From Methanobacterium formicicum DSM 3637 (lineage in GTDB: Archaea; Methanobacteriota; Methanobacteria; Methanobacteriales; Methanobacteriaceae): a stretch of DNA of 64,000 nt. The position numbers and the translations under genes are program-made. Positions 24,154-36,880 of this stretch are shown one piece after another. The notes beneath the pieces were generated by a model. That model did not search any database, had not been told where the DNA came from, and was given only the letters and a program-made list of their open reading frames with translations. Location of the stretch: assembly GCF_000302455.1 (NCBI RefSeq), contig NZ_AMPO01000002.1, positions 124,001 through 188,000 of the forward strand, given 5' to 3'. The stretch's first letter is position 1. Each line of letters opens with the position of its first letter.

Positions 24154-25269
24154 ATGAAAGTCGGTATTCTTTCGTGGAGCATTGATAGATCAAGAACAGG
24201 TGTAGATAACTATCTCTACAGTCTTCTGAATGAAATGCATAAACTGGGTTATTCAAAAAATATAGATTTAATTCATCATAAAAAAAACAATGATCCCATA
24301 TATAATGAATTTAATGAAATATTGATACCTAAAATACCATTATTAACCAACACAATAGGTATGCCTCTGGCAGTGAAAAATTCTGGGGTAGATATCTTGC
24401 ATTTCCCGTTCCATTGGATCAACCAGACTACTCCTTTTTTTATTAATTATGGTGTAAAAAAAATTCTGACAATACATGATTTAACTCCAATCCTTTTTCC
24501 AGAAATGTTTAAATTTCATATTGGACGTTCATGGGCCTTTCTATTGAATATTATCAAGAAAAAAGTGGATTTCATAATAGTTGACTCTTATAATACTCGT
24601 GAAGATTGTATCAAATATCTTGGCATTCCTGAAAATAAAATAGGAGTAACCCACCTTGCAGCTGATTCGAGATATTGCCCCTTAAAAGATAATTTTAAAG
24701 AAGATTTGAAAAGAGACTACAACATCAATTACAATTTCATTTTACATGTTGGCACAGTTGAAGCCAGGAAAAATATCACATCTATCTTAAAATCCCTTTA
24801 TAAGATAAAAAAGAGGGGATTGGATTATAAATTAGTGAACATAGGTGCAATGGGCTGGAAACATGAAAATGTACTGGAAGAAATTCAAAAATTAAATCTT
24901 CAAGATGATGTGATATTTCCAGGTTATGTTCCTGATGATGACCTCATTAAGTTTTATAATGCAGCTGATTTGCTGGTGTATCCTTCTTTCTATGAAGGTT
25001 TTGGTTTGCCTCCATTGGAGGCCATGGCTTGTGGCACTCCTGTAATAACATCTAACACTTCTTCACTGCCTGAGGTTGTGGGAGAGGCAGGAATCATGGT
25101 AGATCCCCTGGATGTAGATGCTTTAACTGAATCAATTTATCAAGTTTTAACAAATCCTAATTTGCAGAAGGATATGCAGAAGAATGGGTTGGAAAGGTCT
25201 AAAATGTTTACTTGGGAAAAAACTGCCAAAAAAACATGGAAAATATATGAAATGATAAACGAGATTTAA
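24154..25269 (+). CDS. GT4 family glycosyltransferase
   Basis: 371 residues, complete GT-B enzyme. N-terminal 'GILSWSIDRSRTGVDNYLYS' binds acceptor; LHVGTVEARKNITSIL starts the donor domain, and 'YPSFYEGFGLPPLEAMACGT' with NTSSLPEVVGEAG is the strongly conserved retaining-GT4 signature of mannosyl- and related transferases. GTGAT lies 5 bases before ATG. It is the best-preserved GT4 of the region; a fragment resembling its C-terminus follows downstream. Confidence 0.9.
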   Translation: MKVGILSWSIDRSRTGVDNYLYSLLNEMHKLGYSKNIDLIHHKKNNDPIYNEFNEILIPKIPLLTNTIGMPLAVKNSGVDILHFPFHWINQTTPFFINYGVKKILTIHDLTPILFPEMFKFHIGRSWAFLLNIIKKKVDFIIVDSYNTREDCIKYLGIPENKIGVTHLAADSRYCPLKDNFKEDLKRDYNINYNFILHVGTVEARKNITSILKSLYKIKKRGLDYKLVNIGAMGWKHENVLEEIQKLNLQDDVIFPGYVPDDDLIKFYNAADLLVYPSFYEGFGLPPLEAMACGTPVITSNTSSLPEVVGEAGIMVDPLDVDALTESIYQVLTNPNLQKDMQKNGLERSKMFTWEKTAKKTWKIYEMINEI

Positions 25270-25473
25270 ATACAATAATACCATGAATTATATGGATAAA
25301 TTATCAATTAACGCCATTATTGATTAAACATAAGGGAAAATGTATGGGAAATATAAGATGTACTTAAAACTACTGAAAATCTGGTTGAAATGGTTGATTT
25401 TAATGAAATATCCTATTTAATTCCTGAACATAATTTCCCGGCTATAAATTGATAGATAATGTTAAGATAAAAA

Positions 25474-25536
25474 ATGTTCACCTGGGAAAAACTGAAAAAA
25501 CATTTAACATATGAAAATCTTTTAAAAGGTGATTAA
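25474..25536 (+). pseudogene. Relic of a GT4 C-terminus
   Basis: This stretch reads MFTWEKLKKHLTYENLLKGD and a stop, strikingly like KMFTWEKTAKKTWKIYEMI at the end of the intact GT4 gene 200 bp upstream, also in DNA (AAAATGTTCACCTGGGAAAA against AAAATGTTTACTTGGGAAAA). The rest of the 392-bp spacer holds only short broken frames (for example near 25367-25455), so a second copy seems to have been lost. Confidence 0.5.
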
Positions 25537-25661
25537 TAAGATATAATATAATGGAGTTTATGGCTCTTTTATTCGAAAAAACTCTTCCATAAACTTTATA
25601 AATTTATAGAAGACAATTTAACTCATTAGCTTCCAATTATTCAAATCAAAGGTTTAAAACA

Positions 25662-26861
25662 ATGAAAATAGCAGTTTTCCATAATCTACCTTCAGGAGGG
25701 GCAAAAAGGGCATTGTATAATAATGTAGATTTTTTGGCTAAAAACCACGAAGTTGATGTTTTTATCCCCTCAACTGCAAATGAAGATTATTTACCCTTGA
25801 AAGATATTGTAGATAACTTAAATATTTTTGAGGTAAAAAATACTATTCCTGGTTTTTTTGTTTCAGCTTTGAAATATTTTCCGGATACAATTCCTATAAC
25901 TGACCTTGAAAAAACCCAAAAGAACATTGCAGAAGCTGTAAATAAAGGAGATTATGATGTGGTACTTTGTGAACAAGACAGGCACACTATGGCACCTTTC
26001 TTTTTGAAATACATTAAAAAACCACATGTTTATTACTGTCAACAAACGTTCCTTTTCCGCAATGAAATTTCCAGAATTCTTTTTGAAAAAGCTGGTTTAA
26101 GAACAACGAACAATTTAGGAAGTTTCCGTTTAAAACTTTACGGTTCCCGTATGATCTCCCTTGACCGGAAACTCTCAGAATACTCCAAATATACAGTTGT
26201 CAATTCTTTTTTTTCACATGAAGCTATTCTAAAAAGTTATGCTCAAAATTCATTTGTTTCATATTTGGGAGTTGACACAGATTTATTTAGACCCATTGAG
26301 ATTCCTAAAGAAAATTTTGTACTATCAGTGGGGCAATGCCTACCTGAAAAAGGCTTTGATTTTATTATTAAATCTTTAGCAAAAATTGAATCTGCAATAC
26401 GCCCAGAACTAATAATTGTATCCGATCAGGGAAATATTCCCTGGAAAGAATATTTAGTAAATTTGGCAAGTCAATTGGATGTTAAAATAAAAATGTTAAG
26501 TTTAATCAGTGATGATGAATTAGTCTTACTGTACAATCAGGCAAAGATAGTGGTTTATGCATCCTATCTTGAACCTTTCGGTTTAGTTCCAGTAGAAGCA
26601 ATGAGCTGTGGAACTCCAGTTGTTGCTGTGAAAGAAGGTGGGGTACGTGAAAGTGTTATTCATGATTATACTGGAATTCTCACAGACAGAGATGAAGTAT
26701 TATTTTCTAAAGAAATCTCTAAACTACTTTTAGATCCTAGCAAAATTGAAAAATTATCTGAAAATTCAATTAAGGTTGTTAATAATTTTTGGACCTTTGA
26801 AAATTCTGGAAAAAGATTATTAAATCATTTAAACCGTGCTATGGATTTTTCCGATGAGTAG
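25662..26861 (+). CDS. GT4 family glycosyltransferase
   Basis: 399 residues. 'IAVFHNLPSGGAKRALYNN' gives the N-terminal Gly loop; the C-terminal domain has LSVGQCLPEKGFDFIIKSL and 'YASYLEPFGLVPVEAMSCGT' followed by VKEGGVRESV, the E-x7-E signature of the family. AT-rich codon use is like that of its neighbours. It ends the run of plus-strand transferases; its donor and acceptor are unknown. A long AT-rich leader precedes it. Confidence 0.9.
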   Translation: MKIAVFHNLPSGGAKRALYNNVDFLAKNHEVDVFIPSTANEDYLPLKDIVDNLNIFEVKNTIPGFFVSALKYFPDTIPITDLEKTQKNIAEAVNKGDYDVVLCEQDRHTMAPFFLKYIKKPHVYYCQQTFLFRNEISRILFEKAGLRTTNNLGSFRLKLYGSRMISLDRKLSEYSKYTVVNSFFSHEAILKSYAQNSFVSYLGVDTDLFRPIEIPKENFVLSVGQCLPEKGFDFIIKSLAKIESAIRPELIIVSDQGNIPWKEYLVNLASQLDVKIKMLSLISDDELVLLYNQAKIVVYASYLEPFGLVPVEAMSCGTPVVAVKEGGVRESVIHDYTGILTDRDEVLFSKEISKLLLDPSKIEKLSENSIKVVNNFWTFENSGKRLLNHLNRAMDFSDE

Positions 26862-26952
26862 AGTAATTGATCATAACTGTGATAATACTCCTTTAAATTG
26901 AGATAACTCTTTTGTCTGGTACTGTTATTTTTTCCTCAATTGTTGGAATACT

Positions 26953-27327
26953 TTATTTTTCTTGTGAATCTTCATGAGAAATATTTTTATGTTTATCTTT
27001 TGTTTTGCCTCTTTCCAACGCTATCTCCCGGACTAAACTGCTTATTTCCCCTTCAACATTTTCAATAAGGTTGTATATTTTGAATATAAAATAATAACAG
27101 CCTATGAGTCCTATAATTAGGATAAGGTCTAAACCTCTTCCGATTCCAGTTATACTGGCCAGGGCTGATGTGGTGTCAGGATCGATTGAAAAGATAATTA
27201 AAAGTAACCAGATAACAATCCATACTATTAACATGTTAAAAGACATTTTTGCGTCTTTAAACCTCATAAAAGTTATTAATATTCCAATTATCCCTATAAT
27301 TATTCCTATGTACTGGTACAATATCAT
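26953..27327 (-). CDS. Small membrane protein, DUF2304-like
   Basis: 124 residues with three hydrophobic segments (about 3-22, 30-48 and 68-88) and a charged C-terminal tail. The arrangement and its place directly after a DPM1-type glycosyltransferase match DUF2304 proteins, which commonly accompany such transferases and may assist polyprenyl-phosphate sugar transfer; that role is inference. ATG 27327 has GGAG 9 bases upstream. Only 15 bp separate it from the transferase, so the two are an operon. Confidence 0.78.
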   Translation of the reverse strand: MILYQYIGIIIGIIGILITFMRFKDAKMSFNMLIVWIVIWLLLIIFSIDPDTTSALASITGIGRGLDLILIIGLIGCYYFIFKIYNLIENVEGEISSLVREIALERGKTKDKHKNISHEDSQEK

Positions 27328-27342
27328 TGACACGCGCTCCTG

Positions 27343-28062
27343 TTATTTGAAAACATTTCTAATTAGCCTGGCCAATATTTTTAAACCCACCCTGGTGTTA
27401 GTACCCTTAGAGAGGGAATAGTCAGTGTAAATAGTGGTTATGGGCACTTCGACCATGCGCAGATGTTTTCGCCCTACTTCTCCAATTATCTCGGAAGAAA
27501 CTCCGTAATCTCGGGAGTGGAGTTCCATTAAACCGGCTGCTTTCCTGTTAAATGCACGGAGACCCGATTGGGAATCCTCAACATTCTTTCCATAAAAAAT
27601 AAGAGTGATTAAGTTCATCACCACGTTCCCGAACTTCTTATGGAATGGCATTTCATTGAAGTTCCTCTTCCCAATCACTACATCTGCTTCATCATGAATC
27701 AGGGGCTGGCAGATGGGTAGAATATCCTGAGAATGATGTTGACCATCAGCATCAAAGGTAATGATTATAGTAGAGTCATGGGTAAGTGCAGCTTCAATTC
27801 CGGTTCTCAGGGTTGCTCCCAATCCTCTGTTAATAAGATGCCGGTATAAACTTACCTGGGATGGATACTTCTTTAAAAAATTCAGGGAAACCTGGTAGGT
27901 GTTATCAGTGGAACCATCATCAACCACAATCAGATTAAAACCAATATCAATCAATTCTTCCATAACCTCTTTAATGGTTTTTTCTTCATTGTAAGCAGGT
28001 AGCACTATGGATATGCCTTTTTGTTTCTCTGATAATTTTTCAAGGGGTTTGGTGTCTTTCAA
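27343..28062 (-). CDS. DPM1-like polyprenyl-phosphate glycosyltransferase (GT2)
   Basis: 239 residues. 'ISIVLPAYNEEKTIKEVMEE', LIVVDDGSTDNT, 'IIITFDADGQHHSQDI' (DAD metal site with QH) and DSQSGLRAFNRKA are the standard motifs of dolichyl-phosphate mannose/glucose synthases. It would charge a lipid carrier with one sugar for use outside the membrane. The start is TTG at 28062 with GGGAGA 7 bases upstream. No membrane helix of its own; the DUF2304 protein behind it may supply one. Confidence 0.88.
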   Translation of the reverse strand: MKDTKPLEKLSEKQKGISIVLPAYNEEKTIKEVMEELIDIGFNLIVVDDGSTDNTYQVSLNFLKKYPSQVSLYRHLINRGLGATLRTGIEAALTHDSTIIITFDADGQHHSQDILPICQPLIHDEADVVIGKRNFNEMPFHKKFGNVVMNLITLIFYGKNVEDSQSGLRAFNRKAAGLMELHSRDYGVSSEIIGEVGRKHLRMVEVPITTIYTDYSLSKGTNTRVGLKILARLIRNVFK

Positions 28063-28136
28063 ATCTAATTCTCCCTGTGATTAGAAAGTTAACATAATTT
28101 TGTATTGATTATTAAATGTGTATTGATTCTGAAAGT

Positions 28137-28724
28137 TTAATTTTCATTGATTTTCATGGCCAGTTCTGCTACTCTTTTACCCAGGTTACGAGAGGTTTGA
28201 AGGCCCACTTCATCACTTTCTGAGGCTTCTTTGGCACTTCCAACTCCAGTTCCACCATAGTGAGCCAGGGGAGCACCATCCCCAACTATTATAACATCAT
28301 GGATCAGTAGAAAGTCGTGGATAGTAGATATTGTAGTTTCTTGACCACCGTTACGTGATCCTCCAACAGCAATTGCACCACCAACCTTATTTTTCAATTT
28401 GAAATCCATACGGAGAGGTCTTGACCTGTCTATTAACATTTTTAGCTGAGAAGTAACACTACCAAAGTAAACAGGACTACCAATGATCAGCCCATGGGAC
28501 TCCCTTATTTTTTCCAGTATTCCACCCATATCATCATATATAGCACATTCTCCAGTTGCTTTACATATGTCACAGGCAATACATGGTTCAATTTCAGCAT
28601 TTCCCAATTTTATGAGTTCTATCTCGGCTCCAGCATCTTTAGCAGATTGAAGAGCTTCTTTTACCAGATTTTCAGTGTTACCATTACTACGGGGACTTCC
28701 CACAATTCCAATGATCTTGACCAA
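28137..28724 (-). CDS. Iron-sulfur flavoprotein, Isf-like
   Basis: 195 residues, flavodoxin-like fold of the NADPH-dependent FMN reductase family: IVGSPRSNGNTENLV binds FMN phosphate. The compact cysteine motif CIACDICKATGEC (C-x2-C-x2-C-x5-C) is that of the Methanosarcina iron-sulfur flavoprotein, which carries a 4Fe-4S cluster and FMN and can reduce O2 or peroxide. The start is TTG at 28724 with GGAGATG 5 bases upstream. It is monocistronic. Confidence 0.88.
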   Translation of the reverse strand: MVKIIGIVGSPRSNGNTENLVKEALQSAKDAGAEIELIKLGNAEIEPCIACDICKATGECAIYDDMGGILEKIRESHGLIIGSPVYFGSVTSQLKMLIDRSRPLRMDFKLKNKVGGAIAVGGSRNGGQETTISTIHDFLLIHDVIIVGDGAPLAHYGGTGVGSAKEASESDEVGLQTSRNLGKRVAELAMKINEN

Positions 28725-29240
28725 TTTGACATCTCCTGAAATTTTCCTTATACTTTAATTTTTGATGCAATTTTGTACAATTAAAACTTTAACCATTTGA
28801 AATATATTAATAATAATAAACCTAATTTGTAAAAATGATTTTAAATAAAGTATATAATACAAATTAAGTATATTTACATAGTTCTTAAGTAATGTATATT
28901 TATTGTACTTCTACATTTTTGTCCATTAACAAATTTTTAACAAAAATTTTATAATTAAATCAGTCCTTGAATCTCGTTTACATAGTCATATTTTTAATAT
29001 ATATCTCTTAAATTTTATCTCTATCTTCAAATTAAAAAAATGTTTATTCGAATCTCAAAACTTATTTAATCTCAAAAAGTAACCCATTGCTATGATAATT
29101 TTAATCTTGCTTACAATAATTATTTAATCATGTGTACTAAGTTAAATCAATATTTTATATTGAAATTGACTCATTTGTATCGAAAATTGACTCATTTAAA
29201 AATTTAATGTAATTTAAAAAAAATTTAAGAGTTTTCTTCT
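28725..29240. other. Divergent intergenic region
   Basis: 516 bp, about 80% A+T, between the flavoprotein and the MnmC-like gene. I see no gene, hairpin or clear repeat; only variants of AAGTATAT/TATATTTA strings near 28850-28910. Confidence 0.3.
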
Positions 29241-30611
29241 ATGGAAAATAACAAAAATTCATTTTACACTCCTTTGACCCCTGAAGAAAGGGCCATGGAC
29301 ATAGTTAGGGAATGGTCATTAAAAGAGAACAAAGGAGATAAAAATGCACGTAAATGGGCTAAATCAAAAATTAAAGATTATCTGGTGGAGACCTCCGATG
29401 GTACTTACACTTTGCAGTCTGAAGAGATAAATGAGTCTCGAGAAACAATGCACACTACTCATGGTGCCTTTCGAGAGGCCCGTGAGAAATTCGCTAAACC
29501 CGCAAATCTAAGGGATAAGAAAAACATTGCAATTCTGGATATTTGCAGTGGGCTGGGTGTTAATGCAGCGGCAGCTTTGGAACAGGTTCTGGACCTTCTG
29601 GGGGAAGGTAAGATAGAACAGGTGAAGATGGATCTGGTGGAAATATCATGGGAAGTTTTAGCTGCAACTCTCTTAATACCAGATCCTTCAAAAGATAATC
29701 CTTCAAAAGATAATCCTTCAAAAGATAATCCTTCAAAAGATAATCCTTCAAAAGATAATCCTTCAAAAGATAATCCCTCAAAAGATAATCCCTCAAATCC
29801 TCATTCAATAGAAGCCTATCGCATAATTCGAAAAGCCATAGAAAATTACTTAATAACTTCAGGAGTCCTGTCATTTTCACACGAGATGAAAGAAATTCCA
29901 TCCAGTGTGGATATCCGTTTGCACTGTGAGGATGCTAGGAAAATGATTATGGAACTTCCAGAAACCCAGTGTTATGATGCCGTATTTTTGGACCCTTTCA
30001 GTCCTCATAAATCGCCCGAGCTTTACAGCCAAGAATTTTTAGCTAAACTTGGAAACTCACTTAAAAAAGAGGGGGTTATTTTAACCTACACTTCTGCAGC
30101 TCCAGTGCGCTACGCACTCATTGATACTGGTCTGGAAATAGGAGAAGGACCTGCTTTGGGAAGAAGTGGTGGAACTATTGCTTCTTTCACATTAAACAGA
30201 ATTCCCAAATCTTTGAACCAAAGCGATGAGCGCATGATTGCCCTATCTGATGCTGGAATTCCCTTTAGGGATCCGGATCTAAACTCTTCAACTGATGAAA
30301 TAATTGAAAAAAGACAGCTTGAGAGGATGGCTTTAAGAGGCCACTATAAAATGGCATCAACCGTTAAATCACCGGTTTATCTGGCCAGTGATCTGGAGGA
30401 TATGAAAATTAAAAGACGGGTGCTCAAACATCTGGAAAAATTCAATATTAATGAATTAAATTCATTAAAAGCTCGTTATCTGGTGTGTCCCCAGTTTTCA
30501 AATTGTATATGTTGCTGTGGTCAGAAGGGTAATTCCAGTTCCAGAGAAAGAATCAAAGAGATGGAGAAAAGATTAAAGATAGTAGCTAAGGGTAATTTTA
30601 AAGATGAGTAA
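29241..30611 (+). CDS. MnmC-like SAM-dependent methyltransferase with PSKDN repeat insert
   Basis: 456 residues. 'IAILDICSGLGVNAAAALEQ' is the SAM motif I, and 'DAVFLDPFSPHKSPELYSQEF' with GGTIASFTLNR matches the methyltransferase domain of MnmC (tRNA wobble-uridine 5-methylaminomethyl formation). The FAD oxidoreductase half of bacterial MnmC is absent. An insert of seven PSKDN pentapeptides (residues 149-183) sits inside the Rossmann fold. The C-terminus has a cysteine cluster CPQFSNCICCCG that could bind metal. It lies just before tgtA, another tRNA-modification gene. Confidence 0.8.
   Translation: MENNKNSFYTPLTPEERAMDIVREWSLKENKGDKNARKWAKSKIKDYLVETSDGTYTLQSEEINESRETMHTTHGAFREAREKFAKPANLRDKKNIAILDICSGLGVNAAAALEQVLDLLGEGKIEQVKMDLVEISWEVLAATLLIPDPSKDNPSKDNPSKDNPSKDNPSKDNPSKDNPSKDNPSNPHSIEAYRIIRKAIENYLITSGVLSFSHEMKEIPSSVDIRLHCEDARKMIMELPETQCYDAVFLDPFSPHKSPELYSQEFLAKLGNSLKKEGVILTYTSAAPVRYALIDTGLEIGEGPALGRSGGTIASFTLNRIPKSLNQSDERMIALSDAGIPFRDPDLNSSTDEIIEKRQLERMALRGHYKMASTVKSPVYLASDLEDMKIKRRVLKHLEKFNINELNSLKARYLVCPQFSNCICCCGQKGNSSSRERIKEMEKRLKIVAKGNFKDE
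29685..29789 (+). repeat. Seven 15-bp in-frame tandem repeats in coding sequence
   Basis: CCTTCAAAAGATAAT is repeated six times without change and a seventh time with one substitution (CCC for CCT), followed by a partial eighth unit. Unit length is five codons (PSKDN), so gain or loss keeps the frame. Near identity of all units implies recent expansion. Confidence 0.95.
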
Positions 30612-30776
30612 TTTTAATGATTAACAAATAAAAATAACTATAAAATTAAATAATATATTCATTAAAAAGTATTGTAATTAAAAATTAGAGAATATTCTAC
30701 TTGAGATGTACTTATTATATTGACACTAATTTGTTTGAATTCTATTATTTAGATATATTTTTATAAGGTGAAAAAT

Positions 30777-34886
<4,110 letters not shown>

Positions 34887-36095
34887 ATGGCAGGCAACTA
34901 CCTGTTGAGAACGTTATTTGGTTTCCTCTTGAAACACCGGGTTTTAAGTATAGGTACTAAATATTATCCTACCAACGAGAAAGAAACCGAATATGTGGAG
35001 ATGGTGAATTACACCCGTACCATGCTCCTGGAAATAGAAAGAGCTAACATAACCACGGAAAACATCTTTCATAATCTTTTAAAAGAAGTGGGACGAGGGA
35101 ATATACCCGAAAATCGCAGATTCGTTGAAATCAAACCTGCTGAAAATGATGTAAATGAATATGCTCTTTTAAGTAACATAATTATGGGTAGCGACCGTTA
35201 CCTTTATGTGGAAGTCTTCGGAGGTAATAAGGGAATCATCGACCAGTTCGTTCAATTCATCCAGAAAGAAAAAGGTACAATTGTTGAACGAAGTAACACC
35301 GAGATTGTATCCCGGCTTCTATCCAAAAACGATGCCATAAGAGTAGGTGTGGAATTAATTAAAATGGGAATGGAAAAGCAGATCGATGTTCGGGCAGCAG
35401 CTGGAATGACTGGAGCTGCATCCATTGAAAGATCCATTAACCTCAACAAACAAATTGGAGAAACTTCAGGAGTAGGATTCACCAAACTAGGTGGGGAATT
35501 TGCAATCGTTTTCTCCAGTAAAATAACCAAACTGGAAGGAACACCAGCAGTTTACGATAATTACCTATTCATCGATGCCTTTGACTCCACCCAGTTCATT
35601 GAAGAACAGGGTCGTGACCGACTGGTGGAGATCATGAATGAAGTTAAAGATTTCATTGAGAAGGAATGTAACGGTAGAATTGAAGGATACCGTGAAGGAG
35701 GGGATGACTTAATTGCCAATTTACCCACCAAAGATGCTGCACTCCGAGCTGGTATCGACTCAGCATGGCATGCCCTCAATAACGGTGCTAGATTACGTGT
35801 TGGAATTGGTAAAAGTCGTCGAGAAGCTGGGGAAAGAGCTCAAATGGCTGATGACATCAAAATATGGAACAACTCACCAGTAATGGTCTTTGATCTGGCT
35901 GATGGAATTTATGCCTATTACATACCCTCAGAGTTCAGTCGTGCGGTCATTGAATTTATGCAGGAGAAAACTGGTCGCATAGTTCTGATATTTGTCTTCG
36001 TCTTCATAGTCACCCTTATTGGTTGGAATGTGGGCTACTGGGAGTTTGGATTGGTTGCCATTGCACTGGCTTTACTCTACGCACTTACAGCGTGA
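34887..36095 (+). CDS. Membrane protein with tandem palm (GGDEF/Cas10/cyclase-like) domains
   Basis: 402 residues. Residues 226-340 look like a nucleotidyl-cyclase palm: FIDAFDSTQF (D230, D233) in the first metal site, 'GYREGGDDLIANLP' (GGDD 271-274) in the second, then ARLRVGIGKSRREAGERA as in GGDEF, class III cyclase and Cas10 enzymes. Residues 105-210 repeat the pattern (YLYVEVFGG, KNDAIRVGVELIKMG, DVRAAAGMTGAASIE) without the GGDD, a degenerate copy. Two membrane helices end the protein (364-380, 386-401). It starts right after the nuclease stop. GTP cyclohydrolase III is another palm-fold alternative. Confidence 0.65.
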   Translation: MAGNYLLRTLFGFLLKHRVLSIGTKYYPTNEKETEYVEMVNYTRTMLLEIERANITTENIFHNLLKEVGRGNIPENRRFVEIKPAENDVNEYALLSNIIMGSDRYLYVEVFGGNKGIIDQFVQFIQKEKGTIVERSNTEIVSRLLSKNDAIRVGVELIKMGMEKQIDVRAAAGMTGAASIERSINLNKQIGETSGVGFTKLGGEFAIVFSSKITKLEGTPAVYDNYLFIDAFDSTQFIEEQGRDRLVEIMNEVKDFIEKECNGRIEGYREGGDDLIANLPTKDAALRAGIDSAWHALNNGARLRVGIGKSRREAGERAQMADDIKIWNNSPVMVFDLADGIYAYYIPSEFSRAVIEFMQEKTGRIVLIFVFVFIVTLIGWNVGYWEFGLVAIALALLYALTA

Positions 36096-36134
36096 GCAAA
36101 TCTCATTTATTTAATTTTAAGGAAATGAACATTA

Positions 36135-36168
36135 GTTAGGGATCCTGTGAAAGGGCCCCTTCCCTAAC
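36135..36168 (+). terminator. Hairpin after the tgtA-to-palm operon
   Basis: GTTAGGGA (36135-36142) pairs with TCCCTAAC (36161-36168), with a G/C-rich loop that itself contains GGGCCC. It follows the last operon gene by 40 bp. No strong T-run follows, so it may be a processing or partial termination structure. Confidence 0.5.
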
Positions 36169-36234
36169 GAAATCTTACTTACTAATTACTTAATAATTAG
36201 ATTATACTTATAATGTGAAGAAGGGTTTGATTAT

Positions 36235-36561
36235 ATGAAAGAAGAATTAAAGGGAAAGGCAGCTGTTGCCCTGGTGATATCCTTAATTGCATTTGGATTC
36301 GGAACAGGGGCTAGTATGTTCACTAATTTTAACCTTGGCAACAACAACTACACCGGCCTAAATATCAGCACACCCAGTGAATTACCAGTTGTTTACAATG
36401 TCAAAAATACCACTACCCCCAACACTACCACTCAATCCAATGTACAAACGCCATCATCATCTTCTTCCAGTTCAGATACAGTTTACGAGGAACCAAATAA
36501 TCCCAACACCAATTCACAAACCAACAACAATCAGTCAACAAATGTGAATAGGTCAACATGA
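36235..36561 (+). CDS. Small secreted or membrane-anchored Thr/Asn/Ser-rich protein
   Basis: 108 residues. One hydrophobic segment (about 9-26) after a charged KEELKGK start acts as a signal anchor. The remaining ~75 residues are almost only Asn, Thr, Ser, Pro and Gln (TTTPNTTTQSN, SSSSSSSD, NTNSQTNNNQS) with several N-x-S/T sequons, as in glycosylated linkers of surface proteins. No domain is present. It follows the palm-domain operon after a hairpin and may have its own promoter. Function unknown. Confidence 0.7.
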   Translation: MKEELKGKAAVALVISLIAFGFGTGASMFTNFNLGNNNYTGLNISTPSELPVVYNVKNTTTPNTTTQSNVQTPSSSSSSSDTVYEEPNNPNTNSQTNNNQSTNVNRST

Positions 36562-36697
36562 AGTTAATCAGTATTAAATGATAAAATAATCATATTATTC
36601 AAATAGTCAGTGTCAGATAATAAAACAGGACTAAATTAATAAAATAATCATTATCAGACTAATCTGCATTAGGCGATAATATAATGCATTAGAATAA

Positions 36698-36800
36698 AAT
36701 CATGCATTAGATAATCGTACATAGATATAGGCATGAAATCATACATTAGATTATCATACATAGATAGAGACAAGAAATCATGCATTAGATGATAAAATCA
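36698..36800. repeat. 39-bp imperfect tandem repeat, about 2.6 copies
   Basis: AATCATGCATTAGATAATCG and following bases recur with exact 39-bp period at 36698, 36737 and 36776, with a few substitutions. Looser GCATTAG strings lie just upstream (36654-36692). The 319-bp spacer before argJ holds no gene. Confidence 0.7.
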
Positions 36801-36880
36801 ATAGTTATAAATTTCCCGATCATTAATTATTTTCTAGAATGATGGTTAATAGCCAGATTACCTGACGGGTGGGATGATAA

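Noticed and set aside
29560..29901. Minus-strand ORF with a repeated LLKDY pattern
   Set aside because: The repeat is only the reverse reading of the 15-bp array inside the MnmC-like gene, which has the conserved methyltransferase motifs.
34887..36095. Complete type III CRISPR Cas10 subunit
   Set aside because: No HD domain, no zinc motif, no other cas genes or array; the resemblance is limited to the palm fold motif GGDD.
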